The notes beneath the pieces were generated by a model that was not told the DNA's origin, did not search any database, and worked only from the letters and a program-made list of their open reading frames with translations. A stretch of DNA of 64,000 nucleotides, taken from positions 172,130 through 236,129 of the forward strand of contig JBCCHB010000004.1 in the NCBI GenBank assembly GCA_039028975.1. The letters run 5' to 3'. The translations under genes were made by a program, and so were the position numbers. Shown piece after piece: positions 26,008 through 33,488 of the stretch (its first letter is position 1; each line of letters opens with the position of its first letter). The DNA comes from JAHBNG01 sp039028975 (lineage in GTDB: Bacteria; Chloroflexota; Anaerolineae; Caldilineales; Caldilineaceae).

Positions 26008-27207
26008 TTACTGTCCAATGACAGTTTGCCCCTCTTCCAATCCCTCTTCCAGCTCGACCATTTCCGGCGTCTGGATACCAACTGTAACGTCTACGCGCCG
26101 TTGTGTATCACCATCCTGAATAACGGCAAAGCGACGACCATCGAAATTCCGCAAAGCCTGAGGAGGCAGCCACAACACATCTTCTTTGCGCTCCAACTCC
26201 ACAGTAACGCGGACTAGGTCGCCATCCTTATACCCAGCCTCCTCGGCAGATTGGGAAAGGGCAATACGGGTCGATTTATCTAAGTCTTCCACGGTTGTAC
26301 CGCTAGCGCCACTGCCGTATGGGAAAGGAAGCCGTCGTACGTCGCCCTCTAAAATCACACCGGGTCGGCTAACCAACACAACCTCAGCAACCATTCCCTC
26401 TGCTAGACCATCAAGCTGGCTGCTGATGAGATCTGCGCTAACTTCCAACGAACTGACATCGGCAATCACTGTGACGTTTTTGTAGGCATCCACGCCCTGG
26501 CCAGCAACGAGAGACACTGACTTCAGCAAGCCATCAAATGGTGCAATAATCTGTGAATCTTTGATGGCGGATTCCAATTTTTGAACTTGCAGCTCAGCTC
26601 GTTGCACATCGTTGATGAGTAACGGATCAACGCCAACTTCTAACTTTTCGAGTTGAATTTGATTCAGTTCAACTCTCACTTCTTGCATGGCAATTTCTTC
26701 TAAGTTGACGGGTACCTGACGTCGTAGTGAGGAGAGTTGAAGCTGGGCAATTTCCAGGTTGGCACGAGCTGTTCTTATCTCAAAACTTAGATCCCGCTCG
26801 GCAGAATCAAGACGAGATTGGGCGCGCTCTAAATCTAGATTAACAGAGATCAACTCTCGTTCTAAATCATCAATTTCCAGATCGGCAATGACTGTTCCCG
26901 CAGTGACCAGTGCATCCCGCTTAAAGAAGAGGTTTCGCACTCGGCCTGACGATCGGAAAAAGAGATCTTCCTCCGTAACGGCTGAAATGCGGCCACTAAA
27001 TTCAAGCTGATCAATAATTTCGCCTTTTTTGACTGTATAGGTCGGTTTCGTCGGAACGATAGCCGTTGGAATCGGTGTTGGCGTTGCTTCTTCGTCAGCC
27101 GTTTGTTGAGTTCGACTAGCTGGAAGCAATGCACATCCAACTGTAACGAGGAGAATACAACAGAACAGACTCAGTTTGGGGATAATTTTTTTAATTAACA
27201 GGTTCAT
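26008..27207 (-). CDS. Efflux adaptor (MacA/HlyD-type) lipoprotein
   Basis: The 399-residue protein has a signal peptide ending in VTVGC, a lipobox, so it is a membrane-anchored adaptor. It contains a lipoyl-like half (RVRNLFFKRDALVTAGTVIA), a long alpha-helical coiled-coil hairpin (about residues 110-215), a second lipoyl half (IIAPFDGLLKSVSLVAGQGV) and beta-barrel/membrane-proximal domains to the end. It is the first gene of the minus-strand operon with the permease and two ATPases. It would link the permease to the cell envelope or to the substrate. Confidence 0.92.
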   Translation of the reverse strand: MNLLIKKIIPKLSLFCCILLVTVGCALLPASRTQQTADEEATPTPIPTAIVPTKPTYTVKKGEIIDQLEFSGRISAVTEEDLFFRSSGRVRNLFFKRDALVTAGTVIADLEIDDLERELISVNLDLERAQSRLDSAERDLSFEIRTARANLEIAQLQLSSLRRQVPVNLEEIAMQEVRVELNQIQLEKLEVGVDPLLINDVQRAELQVQKLESAIKDSQIIAPFDGLLKSVSLVAGQGVDAYKNVTVIADVSSLEVSADLISSQLDGLAEGMVAEVVLVSRPGVILEGDVRRLPFPYGSGASGTTVEDLDKSTRIALSQSAEEAGYKDGDLVRVTVELERKEDVLWLPPQALRNFDGRRFAVIQDGDTQRRVDVTVGIQTPEMVELEEGLEEGQTVIGQ

Positions 27208-27341
27208 AGCTTTCTGTGAATTAGTCAGGGTTTAGGTTGGGTCATATATGATCCGCAGATGAATCGTAGCACCTGGTTGATAACCTGTCAATTTCATAGG
27301 GTGATTACAAAGCCTTTCAATAACTTAATAGCATTGACTAA

Positions 27342-27530
27342 CTATTTTCGCCTACCTCTTACTACATCGTGGCACCATAAGATCAATACAAGGAAAAGAC
27401 CCCACAACCCGGCAGCAAGAAAGATGAGTGCAGGTTCGCTCTCTTTAACAATCAGCGAAGCTAGATAATAGGATACCCCCAGGGCTGCTGCACCCACGCA
27501 CATCCACAAAAGTCTACTAAAAATATTCAT
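27342..27530 (-). CDS. Small two-helix membrane protein
   Basis: The 62-residue protein from ATG 27530 has two membrane helices (LLWMCVGAAALGVSYYLASL and ALIFLAAGLWGLFLVLILW) and a basic tail (VVRGRRK), so the N-terminus is probably outside. GGGAG precedes the start closely. A TTG at 27584 would add 18 residues. The function is unknown. It lies upstream of, and on the same strand as, the export operon, separated from it by 134 nt. Confidence 0.55.
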   Translation of the reverse strand: MNIFSRLLWMCVGAAALGVSYYLASLIVKESEPALIFLAAGLWGLFLVLILWCHDVVRGRRK

Positions 27531-27694
27531 ACTCCCAAGCATAGCAGGAATGAACCTAACGATCGCTTTCTGTTGTCTGTCCAAATTTCGTGATAAATTA
27601 ATGCAAGATTAATGTTTATCTTGGAATTGAAACACCTTAATACACAAACACTTGCGCTTGTTTCCCATTAATGTTATACTTCCCTCAAATCCAC

Positions 27695-27768
27695 GCCCCC
27701 TTAGCTCAGTGGATTAGAGCACTGGTTTCCGGGGCCAGGTGTCGTTGGTTCGAATCCAACAGGGGGTA
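27695..27768 (+). tRNA. tRNA-Arg (anticodon CCG)
   Basis: The 74-nt cloverleaf folds fully. The acceptor GCCCCCT pairs with AGGGGGT with one G-T pair, the D stem is GCTC/GAGC, and the anticodon stem is CTGGT/GCCAG with the loop TTCCGGG (anticodon CCG, reading CGG). The variable loop is 5 nt and the T arm is GTTGG-TTCGAAT-CCAAC. The discriminator is A and CCA is not encoded. Confidence 0.96.
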
Positions 27769-28075
27769 CTTTCCTATAATCAGTAGATCGCAACGTCAGC
27801 GAGAGATTCTTCGGTTCCGTCGCAAGCGACTGTAATCAAACAGAATGATGTTGCGATCCCAAACCATCTTCGTGAACATCTAGTCAAACCCCAAGCCGAT
27901 GGACTCAGCCCAAATAGAGTTTATGGATATGTGCGCCATCTGTTTGTTTTGCCTCTGCTGCTAAGCCATACAACCCAACATTACTTTTTTGACAGTCCAA
28001 GGAGAGTGTGGCAAACTATTGTCGAAGTAAATAAAAGAGAGTTCGCTCTTGCGACGATATACTGGTCTAATTGGG

Positions 28076-28120
28076 CCGACCAAGTCAGAACCGATATGGT
28101 TCTGACCTGGTCGGTTTTTT
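28076..28120 (+). terminator. Strong terminator upstream of the PhyH gene
   Basis: CCGACCA-GTCAGAACC pairs with GGTTCTGAC-TGGTCGG and is followed by TTTTTT. It lies 50 nt before the PhyH start codon and after the tRNA, so it may end the tRNA transcript or attenuate entry into PhyH. Confidence 0.85.
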
Positions 28121-28169
28121 GTTTTGGGCCACTAGTTCTTTTTGGTTAAATTCATACAGGAGGCTAACC

Positions 28170-28958
28170 ATGCTGACGAACTACCAACTCGAAGAATTCT
28201 CATCTAATGGCGTTATACGCCTAGAGCAGTTCCTGCCACTGGATATCGTGAGTGCTGTTCAAGAAAGTATCCTGCAATTGGCTGAAGAAGAAGGTGTGTG
28301 GCACGATGGAATATGGCAGCTAGGCGAATATCCCAATCGGCCTCGTTTCACCAAAAAGAGAGAGGTCTTAAGGCCGCTGATAACCGACAAATTACTGCAA
28401 GCAGTTGACATTCTTGTCGATGGACAGAAAGTGAAGACCCAGGGAGACCCTGGGATGCTCTTTACCTGGCCACAAGACGGGGTGTGGACGGTGCCAACTG
28501 CATGGCATATCGATCTACCCCGCCAACCCCTTCCCGGCGTACCCGCTGTGCAGTTGTTTACATTTCTTGCGCCGGTACCCCCCAGCTGCGGAGGAACGTT
28601 GGTGGTTGCTGGTTCTCATAGGTTGTTCAACAACGGAAAATATATTCGCTCCAAGGAGCTTATAGAACAGCTACAGGAATACTCCTACTTTAAGGAGCTT
28701 ATGGCGAAAGAAGTGCCGAATCGCAAACGATTTCTCACAACTTCGGGTTCGGCGGAAGAGGTCGACCTACAGGTTGTGGAGCTACATGGCGATCCTGGTG
28801 ACACTTATTTGGTAGACATGCGAGCCTTACATACAGGTTCTACGAATAAGGCCAACGTACCCCGGTTGATGGTAACTCAACGGTTCTATCTTGAATCAAC
28901 GATGAGTCGTTCTTTCAGAGGTCTGAAGTCGCTCAAGAAAAACGCCAGAAATAGTTAA
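28170..28958 (+). CDS. Phytanoyl-CoA dioxygenase (PhyH)-family protein
   Basis: The 262-residue protein is a predicted Fe(II)/2-oxoglutarate oxygenase. The metal ligands are H113 and D115 (AWHIDLP) and the distal H221 (RALHTGSTN), with R232 likely binding 2-oxoglutarate. All are present, so it should be active. The start ATG follows an AGGAGG site at ideal distance. It stands alone between tRNA-Arg(CCG) and a decayed tRNA 3' fragment, suggesting that the gene arrived with an integrated element. The substrate is unknown. Confidence 0.9.
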   Translation: MLTNYQLEEFSSNGVIRLEQFLPLDIVSAVQESILQLAEEEGVWHDGIWQLGEYPNRPRFTKKREVLRPLITDKLLQAVDILVDGQKVKTQGDPGMLFTWPQDGVWTVPTAWHIDLPRQPLPGVPAVQLFTFLAPVPPSCGGTLVVAGSHRLFNNGKYIRSKELIEQLQEYSYFKELMAKEVPNRKRFLTTSGSAEEVDLQVVELHGDPGDTYLVDMRALHTGSTNKANVPRLMVTQRFYLESTMSRSFRGLKSLKKNARNS

Positions 28959-28973
28959 GCCGACTTAGACAGC

Positions 28974-29004
28974 GTCGTCGGTTTGATTCCAACAGAGGTG
29001 CTTG
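28974..29004 (+). repeat. Decayed tRNA-Arg 3'-end duplicate (possible attachment site)
   Basis: This segment (GTCGTCGGTTTGATTCCAAC followed by AGAGG) matches the T arm and acceptor 3' strand of the tRNA-Arg gene at 27743 onward with about five or six changes over 26 positions, and the similarity extends into the anticodon-stem CAG. No 5' half is present. Together with the intact tRNA it would bracket a 1.2-kb insertion carrying PhyH. Confidence 0.55.
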
Positions 29005-29008
29005 GCGG

Positions 29009-29039
29009 ATCCATCTCCATTTTTGGGGATGGATTTTTT
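29009..29039 (+). terminator. Rho-independent terminator after PhyH
   Basis: ATCCATCTCC pairs with GGGGATGGAT and is followed by TTTTTT, about 50 nt after the PhyH stop codon. Confidence 0.85.
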
Positions 29040-29211
29040 GTTGTCCTCATCATTTCTAACGTCTTGCTAATATACAACTGGCTCTCTTTCAGGTATAATA
29101 TTGTAATAAAATAGGACCGTTCTGACTAGGATCATACTGATTGCCCAATTTATACTACGGTAGTTTTAAGAACCGTGGTTTACCAATGTTCTACTAGCGT
29201 TATACCAGCGC

Positions 29212-29375
29212 TCTATATTGTAGTCGATTTGAAAACGGCAGATTTCCACAGCATTCCCAGACTTAGCTCCGTTTCAAAACGACCACAGTATAGAGAAATC
29301 TAAAGTGCAGTTTTGAAACGGAGCCGAGTCTAATTGAGAGACTGAACTGCAATTCTCAAACAGAGCTGAGTATAT
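29212..29375 (+). repeat. R2 dispersed repeat cluster upstream of secA (copies 2 and 3)
   Basis: Copy 2 (29212-29293) begins CTATATTGTAGTCGATTTGA and ends with the reverse complement of an R2 left end (GACCACAGTATAG). Copy 3 (about 29300-29375) carries two R2 right ends (GAAACGGAGCCGAGT and CAAACAGAGCTGAGTATA), followed by another left end (ATACTGCGGTTG). This mosaic of R2 ends fills the region between PhyH and secA and lies 60-100 nt from the secA start. Confidence 0.65.
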
Positions 29376-29470
29376 ACTGCGGTTGGGCATAGATTGAGAA
29401 AAAGCCGCTAGCGTTTCAGCCGAGTCGATCGTTCTCATCTATGCCAAAGCCAAGTATAAAGGACTCTTTA

Positions 29471-32401
29471 ATGTTAAAAAAATTATATTACGCCGTTACT
29501 GGCGACCCCAACGAAAAAGCCTTAAAGGCGTTTTATCCTCGGGTTGAGGAGATCAATGCGCTGGAATCTGAATTTGAGGCCAAAAACGATGTGGAACTTC
29601 GAGAGTTAACCAATGAGTTCCGCCAACAGCTTCAAGAGGCAACGGCCGAGATTCAGGATGAGCTTGCCGAAGCCGAAGCAGACTATACAGCCGTACTCGG
29701 TACGGATGAACAGAAATTTGCCCGAGTAGAGGTTGAGCGCATCACAAAAGAGATATTGGACATTGAGCAAGAGATCCTCGATGAGATCCTGCCCGAAGCC
29801 TTCGCCGCGGTTCGCGAAGCCAGCAAGCGCACGACGGGTATGCGTCACTATGATGTCCAACTCATCGGTGGCATGGTACTCCATGATGGCACGATTGCCG
29901 AGATGAAGACAGGTGAAGGGAAGACCCTAGTGGCAACCTTGCCCCTTTATCTCAATGCATTGGCTGGCCGCGGTGTTCATCTGGTCACCCCCAATGATTA
30001 CCTCTCGAAAGTGGGTCTTCAGCTCATGGGGCCTATCTATCATCTACTGGGTCTTAGCGCAGCAGTAATTCAGAATAGTGCGGGCAGTCCGGACAAGGGC
30101 AGCTTTATCTATGATCCTGACTTCCCTGCCTCCGATGATCGCTTCCAATCGTTACGTCCCATCAGCCGCCGCGAAGCCTACCAAGCCGATGTTCTATATG
30201 GCACCAACAACGAGTTTGGCTTTGACTACCTGCGCGACAACATGGTTATGGAATTGGAGAAGCTAACCCAACGGGACTTGAACTATGCTATTATCGATGA
30301 GGTAGACAATATCCTTGTCGATGAAGCCCGCACGCCGCTGATTATTTCTGGCGAAGCCCGCCAAAGTTCGGACCAGTATAAGCAATTTGCGGCCTTGGTC
30401 AAAACGCTAAGAGATGAAGAGCACTATGCTGTCAATGAGAAGGAGCGGGTCTCTACCTTGACAGAGGATGGGATTGCTGCCATTGAGCAGAGACTAGGCA
30501 TTGAAAATCTCTATGCACCAGAACACTTTGAGACCATTCCTTATCTGGATAATGCCCTGCGCGCCCATGCGCTCTATGCCCGAGATCGGGACTACATCGT
30601 CCGAGATAACCAAGTAGTTATTGTGGATGAATTTACGGGTCGCCTCATGGACGGACGACGTTATAGCGAGGGGTTGCATCAAGCCATTGAAGCCAAGGAA
30701 GGTGTCAAGGTTCAGAATGAGTCCATGACCTTGGCAACCATTACCTTTCAGAACTTCTTCCGCATGTATAACAAACTCTCTGGCATGACTGGGACAGCCA
30801 AAACAGAGGAAGAGGAATTCCAGAGCATCTATAATCTGGATGTGATCCAGGTGCCCACCCATCGTCCGGTTGTCCGTGATGATCGACCCGACTTGGTCTA
30901 TCGTACCATTGAGGCTAAGTACAATGCCCTCATGGATGAGATTGAGACCGCTCACGAAGCCGGCCAACCGGTTCTGGTGGGTACAGTGGCCATTGAGACC
31001 AGCGAGTTTATTAGCAAGCTTCTGGGTCGCCGGGGCATCAAGCATGAGATCCTCAACGCCAAGAACCATGAGCGAGAGGCGACCATTATTGCTCAGGCAG
31101 GTAGCCGTGGTGCCGTAACCATCGCCACCAATATGGCTGGCCGTGGTGTGGATATCCTTCTGGGTGGGAATCCGGAAGGCTTAGCGAGAGAGCAACTGCG
31201 CAAGGAACAGATCGATCTGACTGAAATTCCTCAAAATGACTGGAACCTAGCCGTAGATCTGCTCAAGAAGAAACAAGATCCCAGCCAAACCTACCAAGGG
31301 CGTTGGGTTGACGTTTTGAGCGAAAAGTGGCACGAAGTTGAGCAGGATCAGGACTTTGTGAAGTCATTAGGTGGCCTAGTTGTTGTGGGCACAGAACGCC
31401 ATGACGCTCGTCGCATCGATAATCAGCTACGTGGCCGTGCCGGTCGTTTGGGTGACCCAGGGGCCAGCCGTTTCTACCTCAGCATGGAAGATGATCTCAT
31501 GCGTCGTTTCGGCGGTGAGCGGATGAAGAATATCATGGCCCGCTTGGGTGTCGATGACGACATGCCGATTGAGGCGGGATTGGTAAGCAAAGCAATCGAG
31601 AATTCCCAAACCAAAGTTGAAGGCCACAACTTTGATATTCGTAAACACGTTTTGCGCTATGATGAGGTGGTTAATGAGCAACGTAACCGCATCTATGATC
31701 AGAGACGCCGCATCCTAACCGAACCATCCCTGAAAGTATCTGTAGAGACCATGATTGAAGAGGAAGTGGTCAATACGGTTGCGGCATTTACCACCAGCCA
31801 ATTTGAAGATGAGTGGGAATTAGACGATCTAGAGCAAGCTTTACGTGCTGCCTTCCCCATGCCAGAAGAGTTTGACGTATCGGTCTGGAATGAGAGACCA
31901 CGGGAAGAGATCGAGGATGAGGCGTTGGAGATGGCGCTGGCGGCGTATCAGGCCAAGGAAGAAGAGATCACAGAGGAGCTTATCCGTCACGCTGAAAAGC
32001 AGATCATGCTGCGCTCGGTTGACTCCCGATGGATTCGACATCTAACGGACCTGGATAGGCTGCGAGAAGGCATTGGCCTCCAAGCCTATGCCCAGATTGA
32101 TCCCGTGGTGGCTTACAAACGGGAAGCCTTTAATATGTATGCCGAGCTAATGGAAGACATTCGCAGTGATATTGTACGCTCCATCTACACGCTGCAAGTA
32201 CAGCGACCGGAAGAACCCCAGCCGATCGTCAGAAATATCCGCACCAATCAGAGCGAGATGACAGGTGGCGCACCAGCCAAACCTCAACCCCGTCGCAAGG
32301 CCGAAGGAGCCATCAAGCGGAATGATCCCTGTCACTGTGGGAGTGGGAAGAAGTACAAGCATTGCCACGGCAAGAAACAGAAGGTGCCAGTAACTGCCTA
32401 A
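29471..32401 (+). CDS. secA: Preprotein translocase ATPase SecA
   Basis: The 976-residue motor drives protein export through SecYEG. It has the DEAD-like motor with Walker A KTGEGKT, AIIDEVDNILVDEA, and the SecA-typical MTLATITFQNFFRMY and MAGRGVDILLGGN motifs. It ends with a SEC-C zinc motif (CHCGSGKKYKHCHG) that binds SecB or ribosomes. ATG 29471 is preceded by AAAGGA at 8 nt; the in-frame ATG at 29441 has no ribosome binding site. It is followed after 27 nt by the PfkB-family kinase gene, possibly cotranscribed. The upstream region is packed with R2 repeats. Confidence 0.97.
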   Translation: MLKKLYYAVTGDPNEKALKAFYPRVEEINALESEFEAKNDVELRELTNEFRQQLQEATAEIQDELAEAEADYTAVLGTDEQKFARVEVERITKEILDIEQEILDEILPEAFAAVREASKRTTGMRHYDVQLIGGMVLHDGTIAEMKTGEGKTLVATLPLYLNALAGRGVHLVTPNDYLSKVGLQLMGPIYHLLGLSAAVIQNSAGSPDKGSFIYDPDFPASDDRFQSLRPISRREAYQADVLYGTNNEFGFDYLRDNMVMELEKLTQRDLNYAIIDEVDNILVDEARTPLIISGEARQSSDQYKQFAALVKTLRDEEHYAVNEKERVSTLTEDGIAAIEQRLGIENLYAPEHFETIPYLDNALRAHALYARDRDYIVRDNQVVIVDEFTGRLMDGRRYSEGLHQAIEAKEGVKVQNESMTLATITFQNFFRMYNKLSGMTGTAKTEEEEFQSIYNLDVIQVPTHRPVVRDDRPDLVYRTIEAKYNALMDEIETAHEAGQPVLVGTVAIETSEFISKLLGRRGIKHEILNAKNHEREATIIAQAGSRGAVTIATNMAGRGVDILLGGNPEGLAREQLRKEQIDLTEIPQNDWNLAVDLLKKKQDPSQTYQGRWVDVLSEKWHEVEQDQDFVKSLGGLVVVGTERHDARRIDNQLRGRAGRLGDPGASRFYLSMEDDLMRRFGGERMKNIMARLGVDDDMPIEAGLVSKAIENSQTKVEGHNFDIRKHVLRYDEVVNEQRNRIYDQRRRILTEPSLKVSVETMIEEEVVNTVAAFTTSQFEDEWELDDLEQALRAAFPMPEEFDVSVWNERPREEIEDEALEMALAAYQAKEEEITEELIRHAEKQIMLRSVDSRWIRHLTDLDRLREGIGLQAYAQIDPVVAYKREAFNMYAELMEDIRSDIVRSIYTLQVQRPEEPQPIVRNIRTNQSEMTGGAPAKPQPRRKAEGAIKRNDPCHCGSGKKYKHCHGKKQKVPVTA

Positions 32402-32428
32402 GTCGTTACGGCTCACAATTTGACGCCC

Positions 32429-33400
32429 ATGATCATTACCCTGACGCCCAATCCGACCATTGACCGCGTCTACTATCTGCCAAGCTTGGAACCAAATACA
32501 GTCCACCGTGCCATTCAAGAGGTGGCAACGCCTAGCGGAAAAGGCGTGGATGCGTCCATCATTCTCCAACTGCTGGGGGAGCCAACAGTGGCGCTGGGCT
32601 TTAACGCTGGTGAGATGGGACGCGTGCTTGGTGGTTATTTGGATGCACAAGGTGTTCCCCATGATTTTGTTGAGGCCCATGGCGAAACTCGCACGGTACC
32701 GGTTTTGGTCGATACGAAAAGAGGGACGGAATATACCATCACCGCTCCAACTCTCTTTGCTACAGATGAGCAATTTGTAGAGCTACTCAATCGGATTGGC
32801 AAGTACGCCACAACAGGTTGGGGATTGATTGCGGCAGGCAGCCTCCCGCCTGGCATTCCTTCCGACGGCTATGCAAGAATTGTAGAACAGAGCAAGGCGG
32901 CCAATCTCTTTACGCTGCTCGACACGTCAGGAGAGTCCTTGCGTCAAGGCATAAAGGCCTTGCCCCATCTACTCAAGATCAACCATGCAGAATTAGCCGA
33001 CATTGATGGGGAATTTGCTGCGTATGCAGTGCAGATCAATGCATCCGACAAGAGACCTGTCAATTTGAGTGAATTTGCCCAGGCGTTGTCCGCCCAGTTG
33101 GGCACCCTAGCCAGCGAAGCCATCATCATAAGTATGGGCAAGCGGGGCGTACTGGCCATAACGAATACGGAAGCTACCTATGCAGGCGCACTTTCCGTAC
33201 CCGTGGGTGTGACCAATGGCGCTGGTGATGCCATGGATACAGGAATCATGCTGGCCCTCATGCGTGGCCAAGGATGGATAGAAGCACTCCGTTTGGGGAC
33301 CGCCATGGCCGCAGCAGCAGTTATGCATGAAGGGACGGCTGGACTAGATCCAGCCAACGTAGACGAACTGCTGCCACAGGTGCAGGTGGAGACACTTTAG
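32429..33400 (+). CDS. 1-phosphofructokinase-family sugar kinase (PfkB fold)
   Basis: The 323-residue ribokinase-fold enzyme has the family N-terminus ITLTPNPTIDRVYYL, the GKGVDAS substrate motif and the catalytic anion-hole motif TNGAGDAMDTG with the base Asp. The closest families are 1-phosphofructokinase and tagatose-6-phosphate kinase. The expected G-G-K-G is shortened to SGKGVD. No PTS or aldolase gene is adjacent, so the substrate is undecided. The start at ATG 32429 is more likely than TTG 32420. Confidence 0.88.
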   Translation: MIITLTPNPTIDRVYYLPSLEPNTVHRAIQEVATPSGKGVDASIILQLLGEPTVALGFNAGEMGRVLGGYLDAQGVPHDFVEAHGETRTVPVLVDTKRGTEYTITAPTLFATDEQFVELLNRIGKYATTGWGLIAAGSLPPGIPSDGYARIVEQSKAANLFTLLDTSGESLRQGIKALPHLLKINHAELADIDGEFAAYAVQINASDKRPVNLSEFAQALSAQLGTLASEAIIISMGKRGVLAITNTEATYAGALSVPVGVTNGAGDAMDTGIMLALMRGQGWIEALRLGTAMAAAAVMHEGTAGLDPANVDELLPQVQVETL

Positions 33401-33403
33401 GGA

Positions 33404-33440
33404 TGGTCCATAGTCGGTTGGTCCATAGTCGGTTGGTCAC
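33404..33440. repeat. Short tandem repeat (15-bp unit) between convergent genes
   Basis: The unit GGTCCATAGTCGGTT occurs twice and is followed by GGTCACTGG. It lies between the pfkB-type gene and the convergent valS. The unit shares the GTCCATA heptamer with the tract upstream of valS. Confidence 0.8.
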
Positions 33441-33488
33441 TGGCTGTATCGGGACGACTTAACACTGACCAAAAGACCACTGACTTCC

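Noticed and set aside
30494..31069. Minus-strand ORF of 191 codons
   Set aside because: It is antisense to secA with no start signal or domain.
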